Source: Chloroflexi bacterium OHK40 (GTDB taxonomy: Bacteria; Chloroflexota; Chloroflexia; Chloroflexales; Chloroflexaceae). Taken from it: 64,000 nt of DNA. The notes beneath the pieces were generated by a model. That model worked only from the letters and a program-made list of their open reading frames with translations. It did not search any database and was not told the DNA's origin. Of the stretch, positions 1-9,200 are shown in pieces (position 1 is the stretch's first letter; every line of letters starts with the position of its first letter). Where the stretch lies: NCBI GenBank assembly GCA_004367505.1, contig SFCB01000179.1, positions 19,526 through 83,525 on the forward strand, read 5' to 3'. A program made the position numbers and the translations under genes.

Positions 1-2
1 GT

Positions 3-1181
3 GAGGCTCTGGACGCGCTAGGCAGGCGGGGCGAGTTGACCCCGCGCCTCGCAGGGCTGCGCGGGGTTGCGCTGGTCGCCCTCGGGGAGCCGGTACAGGG
101 CCGGCCGCTTCTTGAGCGCGCCTGGGACGCGGGCGAGCGCAGGGCTGAGATCGCGCTGGCCTATGCGCGGGTGCTCGCGGCGGCGCAAGATCTGGAGCGG
201 GCGGCGGAGCCATACCAACTGGCTTTCGAGGCGATCCCCAACGCGCTGACCGCAGAAGATTGCCGGGTGATGGCAGAGATCGCTGCCGGAGCGGGGTACG
301 GCCTGCTAAGCGGCGAGGAGGAGGCCGAGTATCTGGACCGCTACGTCGAGCGGGCGGGACGCCGGCTCCGCGAGCGCCCCGACGCCGAGGAGGTGCTCAG
401 GAAGCGCGTCGAGTTGCGGCGGGCCGCCGAGCGGCCTGAGCTCCTGCGCGAGTCGCTCGCCGACTGGCTGGAGTACCTCGGGGAGACCGGCGACCTGTCG
501 GGCCTTGACGCGGCGTTCAAGCTGCTGCGCAATCTCCGTCGCGAAGGTGCCATTAGCCGCGAGGAGCAGTTTGATCTCCTAGAGAGCCTCGAACGCCTCA
601 CCCCCGATGTGCCGGGCCTGGCTGACCTGCTAGCCCTGGAGTACCAGTCTATCGCAGCGGACGAACTGAACGAGTCGCTTCGCCAGGGCCGGCCGATGTC
701 GGCCTACGTCGCCGATCTGCGGCGCGCGCTGCATTTCCTCAGCCGCGACGTGGCTGATGAGCTAGCGCAGACGATCGAGGCGGAGCGCCAGGCCCTCGCG
801 GGGCGCAGCCTCGCTGTGCCAGTTCAGGTGGTCGAGGAGAGCGCAGCGGTCAGCCTCGCCGGAGTGAGCCTGACGATCGTGGGCGGGCATGTCGCGACGC
901 GCCGCGAGGTCGAGCGCGAGCTGCGCGAGCACCACGGGCTGACGGACTTCCTCGAGGTTGCACCATCCAGCGAGGACCACATGGACCGGACGAAGGTGCG
1001 CGAGCGCGTGGTCGACCGCGACCTGGTGGCCGTCATCACTGGCTATACGGGCCACGACCTGACAAACATCGTCCGCGACCTGCAGCGGGCCGGGGATGTC
1101 AGCGGACGGATCATCTGGCCGAAGTGCCGCGGCAAGAGCGGCGTGGTAAGGGAGATTTTGGCTGCGAGAGAGGGGCAATGA
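3..1181 (+). CDS. C-terminal part of a helical-repeat protein with a DUF2325-like end (5' truncated by window)
   Basis: The frame is open to the left edge, so the gene begins outside the window; the TTG at 36 given by the ORF track is not a credible start. The first two thirds are Glu/Arg/Leu/Ala-rich and helical in appearance, with TPR-like pairs near the beginning. The last ~110 residues start with a hydrophobic strand and glycine turn (SLTIVGGH), then a conserved-looking acidic/His region and VAVITGYTGHD, and end with a Lys/Arg/Cys patch (WPKCRGKSG). This layout matches my memory of DUF2325, a small Rossmann-like domain often found in mobile or defence contexts. It stands 60 bp upstream of the helicase operon and is probably its first visible gene. 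The biochemical role is unknown; the domain call is by eye. Confidence 0.6.
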   Translation, partial: EALDALGRRGELTPRLAGLRGVALVALGEPVQGRPLLERAWDAGERRAEIALAYARVLAAAQDLERAAEPYQLAFEAIPNALTAEDCRVMAEIAAGAGYGLLSGEEEAEYLDRYVERAGRRLRERPDAEEVLRKRVELRRAAERPELLRESLADWLEYLGETGDLSGLDAAFKLLRNLRREGAISREEQFDLLESLERLTPDVPGLADLLALEYQSIAADELNESLRQGRPMSAYVADLRRALHFLSRDVADELAQTIEAERQALAGRSLAVPVQVVEESAAVSLAGVSLTIVGGHVATRREVERELREHHGLTDFLEVAPSSEDHMDRTKVRERVVDRDLVAVITGYTGHDLTNIVRDLQRAGDVSGRIIWPKCRGKSGVVREILAAREGQ

Positions 1182-1241
1182 TCCCCACAGTATCGCCCAG
1201 TAGAATTCGCACGGACTAATTCACCTCGTAGTTCCATTCAT

Positions 1242-2894
1242 ATGCCAAAGCTACATAAATACAATAGTCAGGATGGCTACTACATCAGGGGTGCCATGTC
1301 CGGAAGTGGTCGGATCAGCACGCTACAGGTCACCCCAGAGGCTCTCCGGCGAATACGGGCTGAAATCGGCCAAGAAAAGGTAGAATTTTCACCAGCCCTG
1401 CTGAAAGAGTTGATCAAGGAAAAACTCGTCTATACAAAGGGGTTATTCCCACTGGGTAAATTACCGAGAGTTATAGTTGAGCGAGACACGCCTCATACCG
1501 CACCACGATCTGGGGCAAAGCTGATCTTCCTTGAGAATGAGCATGCCTGGGCACTTGCTGTGCATTTATCCGAACTCCCGTCTTCTTGGGTGGAGGCAAG
1601 TAATAACTTGGTAAGGGAACTTGCTAGTTGGCGGATCACGGTCAATGGGACGTCTTCGGTCTCAGCTATGCAGCTCTATCCTGGCCGTGGTGGAGCGACG
1701 ATCACAGTGTCCCCACAGCGGGAGCCCTACGCCATTAGTGCAGAGGGAACCTGGCCCAAAGCGTGGTCCGTAATGTCATGGCTTGTGCCTCCTCTGGGCC
1801 TTGGGGACGGGGTCACTATTTTCGGGGGCGATACCAGCGAGCGAATACCGACGAGCAATCTGTTGGAGCCTGGAAACGCCTACATAGTGATCGTACATGA
1901 GCATCTTACAACCAGTTCGAAGCGGCTCCTCCCACCACCGCAACTGTCCCCCGACTACCTGGGCCGGGTAGACCAGTGGCATGCCTGGTCGATAGAAGTA
2001 CCTGGGCGGCCTGACGAACAGATGCGCTCGTGGTTTGCCCGGGCAGGTCTACAGCTAGCTGAGGCGCGCTTCCGGCTCAGCCTTGTGACACCTCCACGCG
2101 GATTCTCAGCGGAGGGACAAGCGATTATCGCTGCAGGTGAGGAGGTTGTGCTCGCGCTGGCGCCGCTGCAGCCGCAAGAAGGCCTCGAGACCAGTTTCTA
2201 CACCACTCGGATCGAGCAGACAGGCGCGCTCACGCTTAGCATAAAAGAAGTAGCCGTCACACCGCTCCGGCTTCTGGTTAAGCCCGGCGCAGAGAGTGTC
2301 AGGCAGACGGCGCCGGCAGCCCTCACGCTGGAGGTGACCTGGGGTGGTAACAGCGCTTCCTTCAAGGGGCTGGGCGGGGCTCAGTACGAGCTACCACGGC
2401 CAGCCAATGCGTCGACGGATGCGCCATACGCCGAGGTGCTCTGCCCCGCGCCGGTGACTCTGATGCTCCGGCTTGGGGACTGCTCGGTGCGACAGCGGGA
2501 ACTTCCCGCCGATGAGGCGGGCCCGCAGATCGCCGAGACCCTGCGCGAAGCGAGCCATCGCAATCTCGCCCTTGCCATCGAGATCGACGCTGGCCCGTTT
2601 GGGCGGCTCTCCCTGATAGCGCCGGCCCGCGCTGAGGCGCTCACGATCTCCTCTCCTCTATCGCCTACGACCCTCCGCCGTGTCCGCTGGCTGGCAGCAG
2701 CGCTGCCCGTACGCAGCCGCATTGAGGCCTCCATTCTCCTCCCCGCTTCTTTGCAGCAAGCCCTCAGTCATATTGCCCGCCAGGTTGGCTGTGAGTCACT
2801 GCGCGGCGTACGGACTCTCCCCGTCACGTTGCTGCCGACCCTGCGAGCCGTGGCCCGCGACATCTTGAAGATGAACGGAACGCGCCATGGATAG
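1242..2894 (+). CDS. hypothetical protein of helicase operon (550 aa)
   Basis: I do not recognise this family. The ATG at 1242 follows a 60-bp gap and has no strong Shine-Dalgarno sequence; the stop overlaps the next start (ATG at 2887), which shows translational coupling. The N-terminal ~100 residues are basic and could bind nucleic acid (KLHKYNSQDGYYIRG). The rest alternates strands and turns, Pro/Gly-rich, with no membrane segment or signal peptide. The first ~700 bp look richer in A/T and use codons such as AAT, AAA and TTA more than the flanking genes, which suggests separate ancestry. Its position between a DUF2325-like gene and a DUF1998 helicase makes a structural or target-recognition subunit of a defence complex a reasonable guess only. 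Confidence 0.75.
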   Translation: MPKLHKYNSQDGYYIRGAMSGSGRISTLQVTPEALRRIRAEIGQEKVEFSPALLKELIKEKLVYTKGLFPLGKLPRVIVERDTPHTAPRSGAKLIFLENEHAWALAVHLSELPSSWVEASNNLVRELASWRITVNGTSSVSAMQLYPGRGGATITVSPQREPYAISAEGTWPKAWSVMSWLVPPLGLGDGVTIFGGDTSERIPTSNLLEPGNAYIVIVHEHLTTSSKRLLPPPQLSPDYLGRVDQWHAWSIEVPGRPDEQMRSWFARAGLQLAEARFRLSLVTPPRGFSAEGQAIIAAGEEVVLALAPLQPQEGLETSFYTTRIEQTGALTLSIKEVAVTPLRLLVKPGAESVRQTAPAALTLEVTWGGNSASFKGLGGAQYELPRPANASTDAPYAEVLCPAPVTLMLRLGDCSVRQRELPADEAGPQIAETLREASHRNLALAIEIDAGPFGRLSLIAPARAEALTISSPLSPTTLRRVRWLAAALPVRSRIEASILLPASLQQALSHIARQVGCESLRGVRTLPVTLLPTLRAVARDILKMNGTRHG

Positions 2895-5190
2895 GGACTT
2901 TCTTCTCGGGTATGTGTTTGAGCGGTTCATCACAAACGGGCGAAAAGTCGCCTTGCTCCGTCCAACCCATCGGCTCGACGAGGATAGTCAGCGCTGGGTG
3001 GCCATCGAGCAGCCGACTCGGGAATTCCCGAATCGAGGTTGTGTAACCTGGATCAATGCGCCTGATGAGGCTCCAGAGCGCTCTATATGGATGTTTGAGT
3101 ATGGCTTCCACGACAGCTTTGACCTCTCTAGCCCTCGCGGAGACCGCTATCGAATCGACTTCAACCGGCAACCAGAGTCTCCTGTTGAGGTGATTAAGCT
3201 GCAAGTAAGTGGCATAGAAAGGGTGCAGCGAGCCCTCGCTAAGGGCCTATTGCTCGCATTTGTCCCGACAAGGCACGTCTACATCGTAGTCGATGGCGAT
3301 TCCTGGGTGGGGCCTGTGCGCCTCGTCTCGAGGGGTGAGCGCTGGTTCATCGACCCTCACATTCAGGCCCTTCCAATACCGTGTGTAGCGCCTGTCGCAA
3401 GCGCAGACCTGTTCACCCTTAAGATTGGCGATCGCCACCGAGCTTTGCTGCGTCATAAGATCCGACCTGAGATCAAGTTAGGCGAGGTCGACTGGGCAGA
3501 CGACGCGCTCAACCTCAAGCGCGTTCTGGAGTGGGCGCGCGAGCAGCCCGCGATCGCGCAGCCTCTGGAATTGACGAAGCGGGTTATCAAGCAAGTTGTA
3601 GAGGCGCTTCCCTCTGATGACAATGAGCTTCTCGCACAGCGGGTTCGACGAGCCCGTAGCTTCGTGGAAGAGCTCGGCGAGTTGGCCAAGGACACTGCCG
3701 CCTTTGAGCAGGAGATTCTCACTCTTCCCCAGGTCAGGCAGCGCCTTGAAGCTGCCGAGCGAGAGGGCCGCGCCGCAGCGAAGATGCAGGCTGAGGCCGA
3801 GGCGATCGCGCGGGCCAGGGCGGAGCTCGAGGCCACGAAGGCGGAGCAGGAGCGGCTCACCGAGACGCTAGCTGGCCTTCGGCAAGCCCTAGAGGCGGCA
3901 GAGAAACGAATGCACGAAGCAGACCAACACGCACGGGCAGCAGTAGATGCAGAGCTCGCGCGTCGGCGCCAAGAGCTCGAGGCACTCGACAACGCGCTCA
4001 CAGAACGAAGGCAGCAGCTTGAGACTGATCTGGGGCTTATGGACGCCGCTATGAGTGAGCGCCTCGCAGAGCTTAGTCGGCGCCCGGCCGAGACGCTCGC
4101 GCAGATCGCCATCTTCCGCGCGGTGCTCGCGGCTCAGGGAGTTGCTGGTGCGACACACTCGGCCGGAGCCTCACAGCTTAGGCCGCCCTCCACTGCTCTC
4201 TTGAGCGGTGAGGCACAAGCCGAGGATCAGAAGGACTTGGTGAACGCCGCCAAGCAGGCATCAGTAGCAGCAGGCGATGCCCCATCTGTCGGCGCTGCTC
4301 TCCACAGCGCGCTCGTCGGCGGCACGGTACCGTTGCTCGCAGGGCCTGGCGCCCTTGATATCCTGGAGGGCTACGCGAGTGTTGCGGCTGGTGGGCGTTT
4401 CCTATCTGTCACAGTTTCGCCCGCAGCCCTCGAGCCCGCAGACTTGCTCGCCAAGTTCGATGTCAACTCGCAGCGCCTGGTACTGCATCCCAGCGGCCTG
4501 CTTGACCTGCTGCTCTACGCCGGCCAGCCCGAACAGCGCGAAAAGCTCTTCCTCGCAGTGCTCGACGGCGTCAATCGGTCAGCCGCTGAGGCCTATCTCT
4601 TGCCAATCCTGGCGTGCTACAGCGCCGCCTGGGACAAGCATCGCCAGCGTGCGCTGCACCTCTTCCACCCGTCGGCGCTAGCTCCGGCAGACCCCTACGC
4701 CGTTACCGCCCGGCTGGTCTGGCCGCGGAACGTCTTGCTCGCGGGGACGCTCGTTGAAGGAGGGGCAACGGTGCCACTGCCGCCGGCACTGTGGTCGCAC
4801 GCGATCCTTATCAGCACAGGGGAAGCCCCGGCGTCCACGAAGCTTAAGGGGCGGGTCTCTCCTCCGCTAACAAGCGCATCATCGCTGAAGTGGGCCTCAT
4901 GGCGCTCACTCGCCATGAGCGATCTCGAATCCGGTCTTGAGGCTCTGGACGAGATCAAATCCGATGGCCTCCGCCTTCCCGCACCTATTGCCCACGCCTT
5001 TGCGCGCGCATACGTCTCAAGCAGCCACTGGCTCAAGTCGTCAGAGGCGAGGCGCCTGGCAGTACGCGGAGTGCTCCTACCCTATGCACTCGCCACAGGC
5101 CAGATCGAAGCACTGACGGAGGCTCTTGAGCTTGCAGAGGTGCGTCTCAGCGAGGCGGATCTTGATGGTGTGCGACAGGTGATTGCATGA
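2887..5190 (+). CDS. large coiled-coil hypothetical protein (767 aa)
   Basis: The protein has three visible parts. The N-terminal ~190 residues are a beta-rich segment without known motifs. Residues ~270-400 are a long charged coiled coil, with runs such as EAEAIARARAELEATKAEQERL and dense Glu/Arg/Ala heptads. The C-terminal ~350 residues are a compact Leu/Ala-rich domain (ALDILEGYASVAAGGR... onward), ending in a helical tail. No Walker motif or nuclease motif was seen. The gene overlaps its upstream neighbour by 8 nt and its downstream neighbour by 4 nt (ATGA), so it is co-translated with the helicase operon. A long coiled coil flanked by globular domains would suit a scaffold or sensor in a multi-subunit complex; this is inference. 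Confidence 0.8.
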   Translation: MDRDFLLGYVFERFITNGRKVALLRPTHRLDEDSQRWVAIEQPTREFPNRGCVTWINAPDEAPERSIWMFEYGFHDSFDLSSPRGDRYRIDFNRQPESPVEVIKLQVSGIERVQRALAKGLLLAFVPTRHVYIVVDGDSWVGPVRLVSRGERWFIDPHIQALPIPCVAPVASADLFTLKIGDRHRALLRHKIRPEIKLGEVDWADDALNLKRVLEWAREQPAIAQPLELTKRVIKQVVEALPSDDNELLAQRVRRARSFVEELGELAKDTAAFEQEILTLPQVRQRLEAAEREGRAAAKMQAEAEAIARARAELEATKAEQERLTETLAGLRQALEAAEKRMHEADQHARAAVDAELARRRQELEALDNALTERRQQLETDLGLMDAAMSERLAELSRRPAETLAQIAIFRAVLAAQGVAGATHSAGASQLRPPSTALLSGEAQAEDQKDLVNAAKQASVAAGDAPSVGAALHSALVGGTVPLLAGPGALDILEGYASVAAGGRFLSVTVSPAALEPADLLAKFDVNSQRLVLHPSGLLDLLLYAGQPEQREKLFLAVLDGVNRSAAEAYLLPILACYSAAWDKHRQRALHLFHPSALAPADPYAVTARLVWPRNVLLAGTLVEGGATVPLPPALWSHAILISTGEAPASTKLKGRVSPPLTSASSLKWASWRSLAMSDLESGLEALDEIKSDGLRLPAPIAHAFARAYVSSSHWLKSSEARRLAVRGVLLPYALATGQIEALTEALELAEVRLSEADLDGVRQVIA

Positions 5191-6263
5191 GTGTGGCGAC
5201 GCAGCAACTTTCTGGTGATGACGCGCGTATGGCAGTCCTGCGGGCCCTTGGCCTCGCTGGCCTCTCTACTTCAGTCCCGCCCTGCCCTGCTCTCTGCGCA
5301 GAGGCCCTACGCGCGGCGCTCTGGTCGTACTGGGGCGCAACTGCCAAACCTGTCTACATCACGCGGCTCATCAATGCCGCTGCACGAACCTTGCTTCCCT
5401 GGCAGGAGAAACTTGGCGAAGACGACGAGAGGCTGAGCCAGCAGTTGCGAAATATGCTCCAGGAGATGGAGGTTATCGGCGATGTGGCTGCGCTGCCCAA
5501 TGGTCGCTGGAGCCCCACGCCGCCGCGGATCGTCCATGTCCCCGCGATCAGCCGGTGGCTGCTACTCGGTGGTCCCCCTTCGCGAGATCTGCCGACGCAG
5601 GTAGGCGCAGCTGTCGAGCGGATCGGGGTAGCCCGGCTGCTCCGCCTCCCACCCGGCGAGATCGATCTGGCCGTTGATGAGGTGCCGGAGCGCGAGTGGC
5701 TTCGGGCTCCGACGGAAAGCCTGGATGTCTGGGGCAGCGCCGTCCTCGATCGCTCGGCACTTACACCTGCGGGAGAGATTGACATCGAGGTCTACGCTCC
5801 AGCGGCCGCGCATCCGGCGGCAACACAGTTTGATCGTTGGAAGCTGCCAACGGCCAAGCTTGCGGATGGGTGCTATCTTGCCCGGATGCGCACCCGTCGC
5901 GGCGTAAGGGCGCACTACATCGTGCAGTTGGTGGGAGGTCGGGCCATCGCTGCGGGGCCGCCGCTTCTCGGTGACGGCGATGTGCGACGTCTTCAGTACG
6001 CTCTCGATCTGCTTGCTCACAACCCCGTCAGGGTCACTGGCACTCGCCAGCGTGACTGCTGGACGTTCAAGCTCCAGAGTGCGCTCCCACGCGCCGAGCA
6101 CCGGCTGCTCCTGGCGCTCGGTCGGGAACAGACTCCCGTTGATGGGAAGTATTACCCGCGTTGTTGGGTTATCCCCTCCAGCTATGCGCCGAGGGCGGAG
6201 AAGGCGCTGCGGGATCTCGGCATCTCGATAGAAGTCCATGAGCTACCAGAGGGAACCGTATGA
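5187..6263 (+). CDS. hypothetical protein of helicase operon (358 aa), possible winged-helix N-terminus
   Basis: Starts with ATG inside the stop of the preceding gene (ATGA) and ends the same way into the helicase gene, so it belongs to one translationally coupled operon. Residues ~20-110 are helical with a LNAAARTLLPWQEKL...LRNMLQEMEVIGDV pattern followed by a GRWSPTPPRIVH hairpin, which resembles a winged helix. The middle and C-terminal parts are beta-rich with aromatic/basic strands (RHRLLLALG-like and YYPRCWVIPSSY). No catalytic motif was found. A DNA-binding or adaptor subunit feeding the helicase is plausible but unproven. I know no named family that it clearly belongs to. Confidence 0.75.
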   Translation: MSVATQQLSGDDARMAVLRALGLAGLSTSVPPCPALCAEALRAALWSYWGATAKPVYITRLINAAARTLLPWQEKLGEDDERLSQQLRNMLQEMEVIGDVAALPNGRWSPTPPRIVHVPAISRWLLLGGPPSRDLPTQVGAAVERIGVARLLRLPPGEIDLAVDEVPEREWLRAPTESLDVWGSAVLDRSALTPAGEIDIEVYAPAAAHPAATQFDRWKLPTAKLADGCYLARMRTRRGVRAHYIVQLVGGRAIAAGPPLLGDGDVRRLQYALDLLAHNPVRVTGTRQRDCWTFKLQSALPRAEHRLLLALGREQTPVDGKYYPRCWVIPSSYAPRAEKALRDLGISIEVHELPEGTV

Positions 6264-9200
6264 CTACTGAGCCAACAACCAGTGTTCGGGCAGGGGTTCA
6301 GCAGATCGCCGACTCTCTACGCTCGCGCCTACAGCGCTACATCGAGGCCGCCTACCACCTCCGCGACCAGGGAGTGGTGGAGGAGCGGCGTGCACTCCTT
6401 GCTGAGCGAGGGTCGATAGCGCGTGAGCCCTTCCTCGAAACCACCCCCTCCTACGAGCTTGGTGCGCCCTATGGCCAGCTGCATCTCCCCAGTGAGGTTA
6501 GCGCCATACTTGCAGAGCTCTCGGCCTGGGAGCCAGGAGTCGGGATTTTCCCCCGTCCGTATCGACACCAGGCAGAGGCGCTCGAGGCATTTTTCAGCGA
6601 TCGGCGAGATCTTATCGTTTCGACGGGCACCGGCTCAGGCAAAACCGAGACATTCCTCCTCCCAATCCTCGGGAGCTTAGTAGAGGAGGCGTCGTCTCGG
6701 CCAGCTTCATTCCGGCAGCCAGGTTTCCGCGCGCTGCTGCTCTATCCGATGAACGCTCTGGTCAGCGACCAGATCGCACGCCTGCGGCGGCTGTTCGGCG
6801 ACGAGCGGCTCAGTGGCCTCTTCCGCAGTCGTTACGGGCGGCACCCCCGCTTCGGGATGTACACAAGTCGCACCCCGTATCCCGGCCCTCGCGACTCGAA
6901 GAAGGACAGTCTGCACCTCAAGCAACTCCTCAGCTATTACCTTGATCTGGAGGATGCCGCCCAGCGTGAGGGGCCGGGCTCGGACAGCAGCCGCCTTATG
7001 GTCGAGCTCAAGTCACGGGGGCGCTGGCCGGCCAAGGATCTGCGCGGGTTTTTCGGCGCACCGGGCGGCGTATGGGAGAAGCGGCTGCACACCCAGGCTG
7101 GCGACCGCGAGCTCCTGACGCGCCACGAGATGCAGCTCTCCTGCCCCGATATCCTCGTCACTAACTACTCGATGCTCGAGTACATGCTCGTGCGGCCGAT
7201 CGAGCGGGGCATCTTCGAGCAGACGCGGAGATGGCTGGCGAGCGATCCGGCCAACAGCCTCATCCTCGTGGTCGACGAGGCGCATCTTTATCGGGGGACG
7301 GCCGGCGCCGAAGTGTCTTATCTCGTCAGGCGGCTCCAAGCGCGCCTGGAGATCCCACGCGAGCGGTTGCGCTGCATCCTCACCAGTGCGAGTCTCGGGC
7401 CGGACACGACGGTCGAGAGGGATGCAGTCGCCTTCGCCGAGGCGTTGACCGGTTCCCCTGCGAGCGGTGGGCGGTCGTTCCATCTGGTGTGTGGCTACCG
7501 AGAGCCGCGACCAGCAGGGGCTCCCGGCAGCATGGATCAGGCGATGGCGCTCGCCGGTTTCGATCTGGCTGCTCTGGCGCGACACGCCCTTGCGCCTGAC
7601 GAGGCCGCTGCCGCGGTGGAGGCTCTTGGGCGTAATCTGGGCTGGCCCGCCCACCCTGCCTGCCAAAGCGACGATGCCGGACAAGCGCTCCAGGGATACG
7701 TCTATGATCAACTCTACGGGTTTGGGCCGCTGGAGTTGTTGATCGCCGAGACAACGGGCCGCGCCATCGGACTCCCAGAGCTAGCCGGTAGGCTCTTCCC
7801 GGGTGTGACGCCCGACACTGCCGGTCGGGCGACCGAGGCGCTCCTGACGCTTGGCACCTACGCCCACAACGGCCAGCGGTCGCTGCTCCAGACTCGCGTC
7901 CACATGCTCTTCCGCGGCCTGCCCTCCCTCTGGGCCTGCGTCAACCAGTGCTGTTCGGCCCGGCTTAGCCCCACCTCGGGCCCAGCGCTACTCGGCAGGC
8001 TCTACACTGAGCCCCGCACCCACTGTGAGTGCGGCGCTCGTGTCTACGAGTTGCTGGCGCACCGCGATTGCGGCGCCGTCTTCCTACGGGTGTTCGGCGA
8101 AGGCGACCGGCCGAACTTCTACTGGCACGAGGCGGGAGGGCGCGTTGAACGTACGGCCCGTCCACTTGAGGAGAGTTGGCTGATCGTAGAACGCCCGCAC
8201 CGCAAGCAGGAACAAGATGGCCTGGTTGAGCCAATCTGGATTGATGTAACAACGGGCCGGGTTGAGCTCGTTCCGCCTACGGAGCCGGAGCGCTACCGCC
8301 AGCTATGGCGGCCGATGCCGAAGGCACGTGCAGCCGAAGACGATGAGGCGCCATGGATAGGCGCAGTGTACCCTTTCACGCAATGCCCGGTGTGCCTGCG
8401 GAAGACGCCCGAGAAGTTGCTGGATCTGGCCACCCGCGGCGAGCGCCCGTTCGCCAATCTCGTCCACGAGCAGTTCATCTCTCAGCCGCCCAGCCGGCCG
8501 TTCAGCGAGAAGTTCCCAAATGGTGGCAGGAAAGTGTTGCTCTTTGCGGACGGGCGCCAGAAGGCGGCAAGGCTTGCCCGTGATCTGCCACGCGAGGTTG
8601 AGTTCGATACCTTCCGCCAGGCACTCGCGCTCGCTGTACAGCGACTCAGGGATCTCAATGAGGAGCCAACGCTCGGCCCCCGACTCTATGCCGCTTTCGT
8701 CTCCGTCTGCCACGATCTGCGGTTGCACTTCTTTGACCGGGAGTTCGACTCGCAGCGACAGCTCCTGCAACACATAGACGAGTTCGAGCGCTACCACGAT
8801 GCGGATCTGGAGACAGCGCTCAGCGAAGGGGATGCGCCGTTCTCTGATCCGCCTATGCACTACCGCCAGCATCTGCTAGATCAGCTCGCAAACCCGTTCT
8901 ATGCAGTCTACAGACTCGGCGCTATGGTTGCCCGTCCCTCCCGCGCTATGATCCGACGGATGCTGCGCGAGCTCGAAGCTTTCCCCGAGACTGTGCGCAA
9001 TCAGATCGAAGTGATTACTACGTTCTGGGCGGAGACCTTGCTGGAGCGGGGGGCGTTTGATAAGGGTATACCGCCCCGCGTGCGTGAGCGAGTGTTGGCC
9101 TTTGCTAGGCCGCCGAAAGATGGGGCTACGCTCAGAGATCTCGAGAAGGTGCTGAAGGACGGGGCGAGTCTGAGCGACGATCAGCTGAAGCGGCTACGGG

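Noticed and set aside
36-218. Translation start of the first gene at TTG 36
   Set aside because: The frame is open to base 3 without a stop and the sequence upstream reads as continuous protein, so the gene is simply cut by the window edge.
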